Source of the DNA: an uncultured Dehalococcoidia bacterium
Lineage (GTDB): Bacteria; Chloroflexota; Dehalococcoidia; Lucifugimonadales; Lucifugimonadaceae
DNA length: 64,000 bases
Direction of reading: 5' to 3'
Assembly (NCBI GenBank): GCA_958295935.1
Contig: OY282385.1
Coordinates: forward strand, 1,240,001 to 1,304,000
Part shown: one piece after another, positions 36,041 to 43,638 of the stretch
How the letters are laid out: each line of letters starts with the position of its first letter
Position numbering within the stretch: position 1 is the first letter of the stretch
Translations under genes and position numbers: made by a program
The notes under the pieces: generated by a model
The model's database searches: none
What the model was told of the DNA's origin: nothing
The model's input: only the letters and a program-made list of their open reading frames with translations

Positions 36041-36749
36041 ATGCAAAGTACTGAACAGCGGAGAATACGGATCGAAGTAGCAGGGGTGACCGTGTTCGGC
36101 GAGCTAAACGGCTCCGCCACCTTCAGCGCCGGAGTGGGACGTCCTGCCCATCACGGCCAGGGCGCAGACGTGGGGCGACGAGATCTATTTTGCGATTCCT
36201 GTCACCGCAGACCAAGAAGACGCACGGGAAACCGTGGAACTCGGCGCCATCGGCTATTGGCCGCCAGGCGCTGCGCTCTGCCTCTTCTTCGGCCCCACCC
36301 CGGCCAGCCGCCGAGGTGAAATAAAACCGGCAAGTTTGTACACCGGCATGGCCCTGCGGTTCTCTGAACAACTGAAACTGTCATGCTCCTCGGACTGGCA
36401 GAGAGCGCATGAAACACATCCGTTCCTAACGGCCATGGGCGACGGTTCCCTTTCACTCGAACGCTTCAGCTACTTCATGCGCCAGGACTGCCTGTTCCTG
36501 ATCGACTACTGCCGGGTGGTATCCCTGGCCTGCCCGAAATACCCCGACCTCGACTCCATGGGATGGTGGCCGAAGCTCCTCGACGAAACCCTCAACTCTG
36601 AAATGGAGCTGCACCGGGGATTTTGCGCCGATTTTGGCGTTCCCATAGACGACCCCGAATCGACTGAGCCAGCGCCCGCGACCTCCGCATACACCTCGCA
36701 TCTACCGCGCCTCGCATATGAGGAATGGAAAGAGCGGCGGGGCGGGTGA
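36041..36749 (+). pseudogene. Array unit 4b: frameshifted cyclophilin, tenA 5' half fused to RraA tail
   Basis: The cyclophilin copy starts at 36041 and shifts frame near 36130 (CTTCAGCGCCGGAGTGGG for CTCCAGCGCACTGTGGG). Its C-terminal part is open from ATG 36234 and reads straight through the AAGTTTGTACACC link into tenA as one frame, [14 protein letters not shown], ending as TenA-YEEWKERRGG at 36749. The 98-bp segment is in the forward state with a few changes (CPKYPDLD, WWPKLL). A cyclophilin/TenA/RraA chimaeric frame. Confidence 0.75.
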
Positions 36750-36780
36750 CCGCTCGGCCTCGGCCCGCTTGCACAGCATC

Positions 36781-37164
36781 ATGCAAAGTACTGAACAGCG
36801 GAGAATACGGATCGAAGTAGCAGGGGTGACCGTGTTCGGCGAGCTAAACGGCTCCGCCACCTCTGGCGCACTGTGGGACGTCCTGCCCATCACGGCCAGG
36901 GCGCAGACGTGGGGCGACGAGATCTATTTTTCGATTCCTGTCACCGCAGACCAAGAGGACGCACGGGAAACCCTGGAACTCGGCGCCATCGGCTATTGGC
37001 CGCCAGGCGCTGCGCTCTGCCTCTTCTTCGGCCCCACCCCGGCCAGCCGCCGAGGTGAAATAAGACCTGCCAGCCCCGTTAACCTCCTCGGCATGATCGA
37101 AAGAGACGCGACCGCGCTGAAAGCCGCGCGCGCCGGCGCCGAGATTACGGTCCAGCGCGCATGA
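36781..37164 (+). CDS. Cyclophilin-fold protein, copy 8 (intact)
   Basis: 127 residues, full length, like copies 1 and 3 with few changes (DQEDARETLEL). Unlike them it does not lead into a proper tenA: the overlapping ATG reads [11 protein letters not shown] and stops, because both kinds of tenA link (ATGAATCCCACCGGC and AAGTTTGTACACCGGC) are present one after the other. This shows that the two link types recombined with each other. Confidence 0.7.
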   Translation: MQSTEQRRIRIEVAGVTVFGELNGSATSGALWDVLPITARAQTWGDEIYFSIPVTADQEDARETLELGAIGYWPPGAALCLFFGPTPASRRGEIRPASPVNLLGMIERDATALKAARAGAEITVQRA

Positions 37165-37179
37165 ATCCCACCGGCAAGT

Positions 37180-37867
37180 TTGTACACCGGCATGGCTCTG
37201 CGGTTCTCTGAACAACTGAAACTGTCACGCTCCTCAGACTGGCAGAGAGCGCATGAAACCCATCCGTTCCTAACGGCCATGGGTGACGGTTCCCTTTCAC
37301 TCGAACGCTTCAGCTACTTCACGCGCCAGGACTGCCTGTTCCTGATCGACTACTGCCGGGTGGTATCCCTGGCCTGCGCAAAATCCCCGATGCAATTCCA
37401 TTTCAGAGTTGAGGGTCTCGTCCAGCAGCTTTGCCCACCATCCCATCGAGTCGAGGTCGGGGCATTTTGCGCCGATTTTGGCGTTCCCATAGACGACCCC
37501 GAATCGACTGATCCAGCGCCCGCGACTTCGGCTTACACCTCGCATCTACTCCGCCTCGCATATGAAGAAACGATAGGGGTCATATCCGCGGCCCTGCTGC
37601 CCTGCCAGTGGGGCTACGACGAGGTTGGGCAGATGCTCGGAGCCTCGATGACCGCGCCCGCCGATTCGTTCCACGCCCGAATGGACCGCCGGATACAACG
37701 CTCCGGAATATCGCGAACTCACCGCATAGCTGCGCCGATTCGTCGATAGATTGGGCGAAAGCGCAAGCGACGAAGAAGAAGAACGCATGAGGCAGGCATT
37801 TCACGCCAGCGCCCGGTATGAGTATCTGTTCTGGGACGCCGCTTGGCGGCTTGAACTCTGGCCCTGA
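37180..37867 (+). pseudogene. tenA copy 8, frameshifted, with inverted 98-bp segment
   Basis: Open from 37180 ([13 protein letters not shown]) through the inverted segment and the catalytic Cys stretch LPCQWGYDEVG. A one-base change near 37680 (CCCGAATGGACCGCC for CCCGATGGATCGCC) then shifts the frame. The rest of TenA is present in another frame to the TGA at about 37867, followed by the common tail. Last member of the array. Confidence 0.75.
37376..37473 (-). repeat. 98-bp segment, inverted state (tenA copy 8)
   Basis: Left end GCGCAAAATCCCCG and right end CGGGGCATTTTGCGCC, both as predicted for a clean inversion through the inverted repeats. The frame stays open, giving [20 protein letters not shown]. 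Confidence 0.85.
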
Positions 37868-38020
37868 GATGAGAAGCGAAAAGTAGAAACCGGGGGCAGA
37901 GGATCGGGGTAAACAGGGCAGCGTGGGGAGACGCGCCGGGGGTTAGGCAAATGCCCTCGACGGCCAGAATGTCCTTACCCTGTCAGGCGCTGGAAAGACG
38001 ATTCGATAAACTGGCAACGT

Positions 38021-38040
38021 GGTAGGGTATCTGCCCTACC
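38021..38040. terminator. Short perfect hairpin after the array
   Basis: GGTAGGG, a 6-base loop and CCCTACC form a perfect 7-bp stem just after the end of the array and 37 bp before the cupin start. No U tract follows, so a terminator role is only possible; a leader hairpin for the cupin gene is as likely. Confidence 0.35.
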
Positions 38041-38076
38041 CGTCGGCGCCAAACTAGGAATGTGAGGAACTCGGTA

Positions 38077-38820
38077 ATGTCGATTACAAGGAGAGCAGAC
38101 CAGCGGCTCGAGTCCAGAGGCCCGGGCGTCAACCGACTCGTCATGACCGGTCCGTCGACCGGCGCAACTATGCTCTCGGTAAATGACCTCACGATGGCTC
38201 CCGGATCGAAGATCCCCTATCACGTTCACCCAAACACCGAAGAATCCATGTACGTAGCAGAAGGAGAACTCATCGCCGCCTTGGACGGCAAGCGGTTTCG
38301 CTTCACAAAGGGCGACTGCATGGTCGCGGCGCAAGGTAAGGGACACGGCTTCCAGAACAATTCTGACGCGCCGGCGCGCATGATCACCATGTACCCCTCC
38401 GTTTCTCCCGAAATGACGCCTGCCGATGACTCAGACTTGCAAGACGGACGCCCCCAAGGCGGCGTCACGTTTCGACGCGAGGCCGTTCCATATGAGTTTT
38501 TCCCCGGCGTAGCGCGCTACGATATGGTCGGTGACTTTACCGGCGCGGCATCGTCTTACCTCTCCGAGTTGGTCTTCGAACCAGGCGCCGTCGCGACTAA
38601 TCACTATCACCCGGCACACGAGGAATCCATGTTCTGCCTGGACGGCGGACTTACCGCCGTATATGGGGACCAAAAGGACGTACCCCTTAGCGCAGGCGAC
38701 ATGTTCACCTGCGAGATGAGAGTGACCCACGGCGTTTTCTGCAAGGAAGGCACCGGCGGCGGTACGCTCATAGCCTTTCACCCCGTCCTAAACCCGCCAC
38801 CGCGAGTCGACGTCGGCTAG
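38077..38820 (+). CDS. Two-domain cupin protein
   Basis: About 247 residues from ATG 38077, with GAGG 8-10 nt ahead. Two cupin barrels follow each other. The first has PYHVHPNTEESMYVAEGELIAALDG...GDCMVAAQGKGHGFQN; the second has TNHYHPAHEESMFCLDGGLTAVYG...GDMFTCEMRVTHGVF. Both keep the metal-binding HxH...E pattern, and the second His strands support metal use. Such bicupins include dioxygenases, isomerases and oxalate-handling enzymes; no specific reaction can be told. Before the array grew it was probably the next gene after tenA. Confidence 0.85.
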   Translation: MSITRRADQRLESRGPGVNRLVMTGPSTGATMLSVNDLTMAPGSKIPYHVHPNTEESMYVAEGELIAALDGKRFRFTKGDCMVAAQGKGHGFQNNSDAPARMITMYPSVSPEMTPADDSDLQDGRPQGGVTFRREAVPYEFFPGVARYDMVGDFTGAASSYLSELVFEPGAVATNHYHPAHEESMFCLDGGLTAVYGDQKDVPLSAGDMFTCEMRVTHGVFCKEGTGGGTLIAFHPVLNPPPRVDVG

Positions 38821-38985
38821 CCGCGATACAGAGGCCCATATTCCCGTTAGTATGGGGCCGCCCCTGCACCCACTGCCGGCCATCCCGTTGGGATCGTCTC
38901 TACAACCCACTCGGCGGATACCGCTTGCGGATGCTTCCTGCTTCCGCCGCTGTAAACCGCCTTGTACACCGATAACCGGAAACGT

Positions 38986-40587
38986 TCAGCCACGCGCTGA
39001 AGAAACCTTGCTGATCGACCCTCTTATTCCCAACCTGCTGAAGGCAAAAGCAGCCGCGGCGCCGCCAAAGACGCTGATGACCGCCGCCGTCCAGAAAACC
39101 CTGCTCAGCGCAAAGGACAAGCGATTCCTCGCATCCGCCAACTCAGCACGGAACGAATCCTCCCCCAGATTCGGGTTCGCGATGAACTCCAGTCTGATCT
39201 CGTCAAGACGATCCGGCGACACCAGCGTCTCCGGCGAGGCCAAACCCGCTGCCGGGCCATCGAGCGGAGCCGGCCCAAGTTGTGAAAGCAGCACCGCGCT
39301 AAGTACCGCCGCTCCCAGCGCCGTGCCGAACGTCCTCGAAAAATGAAGGCCCGACGTCACCACACCCAAGGCCTCTTCCGGCATCGCGTTCTGCACCGGA
39401 GTGTGCAAATTAGTGAATGAAAACGACATGCCGGTTCCCATGATCAGCATCACCGCGTAGAGCAGCACGTCAGGCGTATCCCCGGACATGGTTGCGATCC
39501 AGGCGAGACCGCCCGCGGATACCAATAACCCCCCGATAGCCATCAAGCCGGCGTAACCAAACCTCGACGCGATCTGGCCCGACAGGTTGGCCCCAAACGC
39601 CACCCCCACGGCCATCGCCATCAGAGGAAATGAGGCCGAAGTAGCCGAACCACCACGCACTCCCTGCACGAACAAAGGCAGGAACACCATGATGACCGCG
39701 AAATTGATCGTTACGGTTAGTGAAGCCGTCAGACCTCCCGAGAAGATGCGCGCCTTGAAGAGGTACAGCGGCGCCATCGGATCTGAGGCTCTCCTCTCGA
39801 TAATTACGAACAGCCCCGTAGCTAAAACTGAAACCGCGAACAGTCCCGCCACCTGTGGAGAGGTCCAGGCGTAGGCCTTGCCACCCACCGAAAAAGCGTA
39901 CAGAGCGGCAGACGCGGCGATTCCAAAGACAATCGCGCCCGCAAAGTCGAAACTGACCGAGCGACGCTTGGTATGCACCTCCGGATACCAGTTGAGCAAC
40001 ATCAGCAGAGCCGCCCCGCAGGTCGGCACGTTGATCCAGAACACCCAACGCCAACTCAGATTGTCTGAAATCACTCCGCCGATTACCGGACCAAGCACCC
40101 CCGATAGAGTGAATCCCGCGGAAATTACCCCGATCCACTTCGCCCTATCCCGCGGTGGCCACAACGCGGCCATGATGATCCAGACGCTGCCCAGAGATCC
40201 CGCGAAGCTGATGCCCTGTACCGCCCGGGCGGCTATAAGCTGCGGCATCGACTGCATACCCCCGGCCACTCCGGACGACAGCACGAACAGGGCCAGCGAA
40301 ACCGTAATAACCCTCTTGCCACCGTAGATGTCCGTCAGCTTGCCAACTATAGGTATGGCGATCGCAGACGTCAGGGAGAACCCGGCAAAGAGCCAGGCGA
40401 ATAACTCGAACCCCCCTATATCCGCCACTATGTTCTGAGCCGAGGTCGCCATGACCGTCATGTTCATAGTCGTCACGAACATCGTTGCGGTCAACGCACC
40501 GACAAGCAGCAACTTCGTCCTGTAGGGAGCCTCCACCAGGGACTCGATTCGGGAGGAGGCCGCAATCTCAGCCTTTGCGGAAGCCAT
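38986..40587 (-). CDS. MFS transporter, DHA2-type (14 helices)
   Basis: 533 residues. The N terminus LLLVGALTATMFVTTMNMTVMATSAQNIVADIGGFELFAWLFAGFSLTSAIAIPIVGKLTDIYGGKRVI carries the MFS motif A (GKLTDIYGGKR). Motif C-like GFTLSGVLGPVIGGVISDNLSWRWVFWINVP marks a drug:H+ antiporter. The number of hydrophobic stretches fits 14 helices. It is probably an efflux pump; the substrate is unknown. A C-terminal loop before the last helix (LVSPDRLDEIRLEFIANPNLGEDSF) resembles that of EmrB-like proteins. Confidence 0.9.
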   Translation of the reverse strand: MASAKAEIAASSRIESLVEAPYRTKLLLVGALTATMFVTTMNMTVMATSAQNIVADIGGFELFAWLFAGFSLTSAIAIPIVGKLTDIYGGKRVITVSLALFVLSSGVAGGMQSMPQLIAARAVQGISFAGSLGSVWIIMAALWPPRDRAKWIGVISAGFTLSGVLGPVIGGVISDNLSWRWVFWINVPTCGAALLMLLNWYPEVHTKRRSVSFDFAGAIVFGIAASAALYAFSVGGKAYAWTSPQVAGLFAVSVLATGLFVIIERRASDPMAPLYLFKARIFSGGLTASLTVTINFAVIMVFLPLFVQGVRGGSATSASFPLMAMAVGVAFGANLSGQIASRFGYAGLMAIGGLLVSAGGLAWIATMSGDTPDVLLYAVMLIMGTGMSFSFTNLHTPVQNAMPEEALGVVTSGLHFSRTFGTALGAAVLSAVLLSQLGPAPLDGPAAGLASPETLVSPDRLDEIRLEFIANPNLGEDSFRAELADARNRLSFALSRVFWTAAVISVFGGAAAAFAFSRLGIRGSISKVSSARG

Positions 40588-40614
40588 GAGCGCAAATACT
40601 TCTGACTCTCAAGG

Positions 40615-41526
40615 TCATTCAGAATGGCCGGGCTTTATTGCACGGCACACGTAAACCGGCCAGGAGAAGTGAAAGTCGTCGGGGTCGAGGGCAATTATCC
40701 GAAACTCGCTCACCGCCTCAGGAGGAGCCTCTTTCCAGTCCAATCGAAGCCGCTCGCACACGTCTGACGGAGTCCCGGATCGGAGAGTCCAGGCGCTGAA
40801 AGTCATTTCGACCCTGGCCAAAGTCTCAAATGTGATCACCAATCCCGCGCTCTCCAGCAGATGCCGCCACTCGGAGGGCGACACGTTCCTGACGTGAGTG
40901 GGATCTCGTCGTATCTCCACGTCATGCTGCCAGGCAGCGGCCGTTGCGTCCTCTGACGCACACGAGTCGGCCAGCAGGAATGCCCCCCCGGTCCTCAATA
41001 CGCGCACCACCTCCCTCACGCTTTCCTCCAGCCTGTGGAAATGATGCGCCGCCGTCCGGCAAGTCACCAGGTCCAGCGAGCCATTCAGGAAGGGCAGGCT
41101 CTCCGCCGCCGCGAAGACTGGAAACACATTCCCCAATCCCCGTTCCGAAGCTATCCGGCGCGTTTCCCCCACCATTCCAGGTGAAATATCCGTAGCCAGC
41201 ACTCGCTCGCAATAGGGCGCCGCCGCAAAAGCCGTGAAACCCGCGCCCGTAGCAACGTCCACCGCCCAGCGATGCCTGCCCTCCGAGGCAAGACGCTCCA
41301 ATATATCCAGGCTCTCCCCGGAAGAATGCGCAGCGCTAACCGCGTACTCCCCTGCCTGACGGCTGAACTGGTCCCGCACACGAGCAGGATGCCCCTCCCC
41401 ACCAGAACCCTCGCCCCAAGCAAAATCCTCGCCCACAGCAGAATCCTCGCCCACAGCAGAATGCTCATCCCCAACAGAATCCTCGCCCCGATGTTGAACC
41501 TCGTTCATATCGCCCTTTTCACCCAA
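40615..41526 (-). CDS. SAM-dependent methyltransferase (type 11) with an acidic repeat N terminus
   Basis: 303 residues. The first ~40 residues are a low-complexity acidic run of repeated AVGED-like units. The SAM-binding core follows: VDVATGAGFTAFAAAPYCERVLATDISPGMVGETRRIA, LPFLNGSLDLVTCRTAAHHFHRLEESVREVVRVLRTGGAFLLAD. This order is that of UbiE/type 11 methyltransferases; the acceptor is unknown. The starting Met may be the second one (41508). It lies 28 bp after the MFS gene start on the same strand, so the two may be co-transcribed. Confidence 0.88.
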   Translation of the reverse strand: MGEKGDMNEVQHRGEDSVGDEHSAVGEDSAVGEDFAWGEGSGGEGHPARVRDQFSRQAGEYAVSAAHSSGESLDILERLASEGRHRWAVDVATGAGFTAFAAAPYCERVLATDISPGMVGETRRIASERGLGNVFPVFAAAESLPFLNGSLDLVTCRTAAHHFHRLEESVREVVRVLRTGGAFLLADSCASEDATAAAWQHDVEIRRDPTHVRNVSPSEWRHLLESAGLVITFETLARVEMTFSAWTLRSGTPSDVCERLRLDWKEAPPEAVSEFRIIALDPDDFHFSWPVYVCRAIKPGHSE

Positions 41527-41611
41527 TCATCTTTCTCCGTATATTCCAGACCCCCACACACCGCACCGCCATCGCGCGATAATAGCCCCATCCAACAGCA
41601 GGAGGACCGGC

Positions 41612-41848
41612 ATGGCGATAAGGGCATATCTGCTCATCGAAGCACAAACAGGCAAGGGGAACTCGATACTCAGAGACCTCCTTGCCCTCAGCGAAACGGT
41701 TCAGGCCGACAGAGTGACCGGGCCATATGACCTCATCTGCATTCTCGAATCCGACGACCTCGACACCCTCGGCGACATCGTTCGCGATACGGTGCACAAG
41801 ATACCGGGCGTAAACCGCACCATGAGTTGCCTCCGATTCACCAGCTAG
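41612..41848 (+). CDS. Stand-alone RAM (Lrp/AsnC ligand-binding) domain protein
   Basis: 78 residues, GGAGG ahead of the ATG. AYLLIEAQTGKGNSILRDLLALSETVQADRVTGPYDLICILESDDLDTLGDIVRDTVHKIPGVNRTMSC matches the RAM domain alone, with no DNA-binding helix-turn-helix. Such single-domain proteins can oligomerise and bind amino acids, perhaps modulating full Lrp-type regulators. Divergent from the methyltransferase gene. Confidence 0.9.
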   Translation: MAIRAYLLIEAQTGKGNSILRDLLALSETVQADRVTGPYDLICILESDDLDTLGDIVRDTVHKIPGVNRTMSCLRFTS

Positions 41849-41897
41849 GCGCAACTGCGTAAGTCTGGCCGCTGCCCCGGTCAAGCATCGATTCGGC

Positions 41898-42569
41898 TCA
41901 GCGCAGGTTTTGGGAAAAGAACTCCAACGTCCTGCTCCATGCCAGACCTGCCGACGCCTCATCGTACACCTCAGGCCGGTCATCGTTGAAGAAGGCGTGC
42001 TCCGTGCCCGGATATACGTGGAACTCTGATTCCACGCCCGCTGCGTTCAGCGCATCCCTCAACTCCGGCAAGCGGTCCGTCGCCCCATCGTGCTCCGCGT
42101 AATGGCCCAACACGGGACACGCCGTATCGCTCCAGTCGGAGGGAAAAAAGGCCGGAACGCCGTAGAAAGGCGCGGCGGCATCGATTGCGCCGGTGGAAGC
42201 CAGATACAACGTCAGCCCTCCGCCCATGCAGAACCCCACGCATCCGATCTTGCCAGGGCAGACCGACCCGTGCCCTCTCAGGAAGTTGACCGCGCCATCC
42301 ATGTCCTGCGCCGCCGTCTCCATGCGCAATTCCATCATGTACTTCTGCGCTTCATCCGGCTCGGAAGTGGACTGGCCGTGGTACAGGTCCGGAGCCAAGG
42401 CGACGTATCCTTCGGCGGCCAGCCTGTCGGCCACGTTCTTTATGTGAGGAACCAGTCCCCACCATTCCTGTATCACGATTACCCCAGGCCCGGAACCCGA
42501 TTCCGGCAGAGCGAGGTAACCGCTTACGGAGTTGCCATTGCTTGAAAATTCGACTGACTGCCCAGCCAT
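41898..42569 (-). CDS. Dienelactone hydrolase family protein
   Basis: About 223 residues from ATG 42569, preceded by GGGAGG. The alpha/beta hydrolase motifs are GVIVIQEWWGLVPHIKNVADRLAAEGYVALAPDLYHG, the nucleophile Cys in GCVGFCMGGGLTLYLA, the Asp in GHYAEHDGATD and the catalytic His in YPGTEHAFFND. The Cys nucleophile is typical for dienelactone hydrolase, which opens the lactone in chlorocatechol breakdown. Many such proteins have other hydrolase roles, so the substrate is not assigned. Confidence 0.9.
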   Translation of the reverse strand: MAGQSVEFSSNGNSVSGYLALPESGSGPGVIVIQEWWGLVPHIKNVADRLAAEGYVALAPDLYHGQSTSEPDEAQKYMMELRMETAAQDMDGAVNFLRGHGSVCPGKIGCVGFCMGGGLTLYLASTGAIDAAAPFYGVPAFFPSDWSDTACPVLGHYAEHDGATDRLPELRDALNAAGVESEFHVYPGTEHAFFNDDRPEVYDEASAGLAWSRTLEFFSQNLR

Positions 42570-42775
42570 GATTCGCCTCCCGATAAGCTTCAAGGCCGCA
42601 TTGCTTTCTCGCACATTCACACACACCTGACGTTAGCGCCGCCGGGCGCAAGGCTCAATATGCGGGGCCGACCAAGCCAAGTGGGCGTTTTGATAAATTT
42701 CACTCAACTGAGGCCACAAAGCGAGAGCCGCTTCTCTGCCCCAAAGCGGCAATCTGCCAGCCCAACCGTCCAACA

Positions 42776-43159
42776 ATGGAAAAAATCATCTGGATCGCGG
42801 TAGCAGGCGGCTTGGGAACCGCCGCCCGCTACGGAATCGTCAGCCTCTTCGAGCGCTTCAACGCCACAGGCACATTCCCCTGGGCCATATTCACCGCAAA
42901 CATGGCAGGATGCTACCTGTTCGGCACGATCTGGCAGGCCACGGATGGGCGAACTTTCCTGAGTGACACGGCGAGGATTGCGATACTAGTGGGCTTCATG
43001 GGCGCGTTCACAACCTTCTCCACTTTTGCCTTCGACAACTCTCAGTTGGTCAAAGCTGGAAGGTGGGGTGCGCTAGCGCTCAATCTGGCGCTGAACAACG
43101 GATTCGGCCTGGCCCTGATCTACGCTGGATTGCGCACAAGCAGGGCTGTATGGCCCTAA
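42776..43159 (+). CDS. crcB: Fluoride channel CrcB/FluC
   Basis: 127 residues with four hydrophobic helices. GGLGTAARYGIVSLFERFNATGTFPWAIFTANMAGCYLFGTIW and GFMGAFTTFSTFAFDN carry the family's Asn in helix 2 and the GxxGxxTTFSTF pore motif with the Phe residues that line the fluoride path. It works as a dual-topology dimer that lets fluoride leave the cell. I see no fluoride riboswitch in the ~150 bp upstream. Confidence 0.92.
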   Translation: MEKIIWIAVAGGLGTAARYGIVSLFERFNATGTFPWAIFTANMAGCYLFGTIWQATDGRTFLSDTARIAILVGFMGAFTTFSTFAFDNSQLVKAGRWGALALNLALNNGFGLALIYAGLRTSRAVWP

Positions 43160-43301
43160 ACGGCTGACCACGCGTCCATCCCGGCGGGCGCTCACCCCGC
43201 TTACCCGCCGGTTGCCCGCACTCAAGTCGCGCGAAGTTCCTGACAAAACCGGTGACCTCGGGCCGCGGGCATCATCTTCCCAAAGCGCCGAGGCGCGCAC
43301 T

Positions 43302-43410
43302 GGCAGTACAGTCGTGCACGGGCGGCTTTCTGCCGCACGTGCAAACGCCGCTCGATAGCTGCGGGACAGACTCCCCGGGGCCTGTCAGTCCGGCTACCAG
43401 GCGGTCAGAC
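43302..43410. repeat. 109-bp direct repeat, copy A
   Basis: Starts at GGCAGTACAG and ends at GGCGGTCAGAC. It is ~93% like copy B at 48363-48471. It holds a 12-bp stem-loop (TGCACG-GCGGC with an AGAAA loop on the minus strand) and a second stem built on GACAG/CTGTC. Copy A stands between crcB and the IS remnant; copy B ends at the rplL stop. Confidence 0.85.
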
Positions 43411-43420
43411 CAGGGCCTGT

Positions 43421-43560
43421 TCACACTAACGTATCGAAGATGAGCGCGAATAGGATGAATCCTGTGAAGAGCGCATCAAGCTTCTCGAATCGAGAGAAGA
43501 TACGGCGAAATCTCTTCACTCGCCGGAACATCACGCCGGCTACGTTCGAGGATGGGGAGA
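43421..43560 (-). mobile_element. Remnant of an IS transposase (C-terminal end)
   Basis: The minus strand reads VMFRRVKRFRRIFSRFEKLDALFTGFILFALIFDTLV and then TGA. This looks like the C-terminal end of IS5-type DDE transposases (R-x-x-x-RFEKLD-x-x-F...). Directly after the stop lies GTGAACAGGCC, as at the end of an IS. The rest of the transposase is gone; upstream sequence is that of the dehydrogenase gene end. Confidence 0.6.
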
Positions 43561-43638
43561 CCACCTCTACGGCATCACCCGACTGCACCCGCTGGAGTTC
43601 GCAACTGGAGAAGCGCGAAGCCTCTCATGCCGCCCCCG

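Larger units (their letters stand above)
31531..37996 (+). repeat. Mosaic tandem array of RraA-cyclophilin-TenA cassette fragments
   Basis: After intact copy 1, a ~115-bp tail is followed by three larger units beginning at about 31648, 33578 and 35340. Each starts with the same ~85-bp piece of the RraA gene. That piece is joined at GCAGACGA to the 3' part of the cyclophilin gene and then to tenA. The first tenA of each unit is joined at TATGAGGAA to the last codons of the RraA gene, and another cyclophilin-tenA pair follows; the third unit has one extra round. Each unit ends in the same tail finishing with GGCGCTGGAAA. At 37996 the array stops and unique sequence leading to the cupin gene begins. 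Copies differ by many point changes, so this is not a simple repeat of identical sequence. Confidence 0.9.

Noticed and set aside
30961-37545. Long minus-strand open frames in the array (for example 30961-31209 and its copies)
   Set aside because: They recur only because the plus-strand genes recur; they have no ribosome site and no family likeness. They are antisense shadows of tenA.
29686-37996. Diversity-generating retroelement as a cause of the variable tenA copies
   Set aside because: No reverse transcriptase gene is visible, and the differences are spread over all base types rather than being limited to adenines. Duplication with decay explains them better.
29686-37996. Array as a chimera from whole-genome amplification or assembly
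   Set aside because: Not fully excluded. Many point differences between copies and shared derived changes in the inverted segments argue for real evolution, but read data are needed.
42627-42775. Fluoride riboswitch ahead of crcB
   Set aside because: I looked for the conserved GGCGATGG...CCGCC and CTGATG elements and could not find them in order.
43160-43638. Plus-strand frames between crcB and the dehydrogenase gene
   Set aside because: Arg/Ser-rich composition and no family features; the region is better explained by the direct repeat and the IS remnant on the minus strand.
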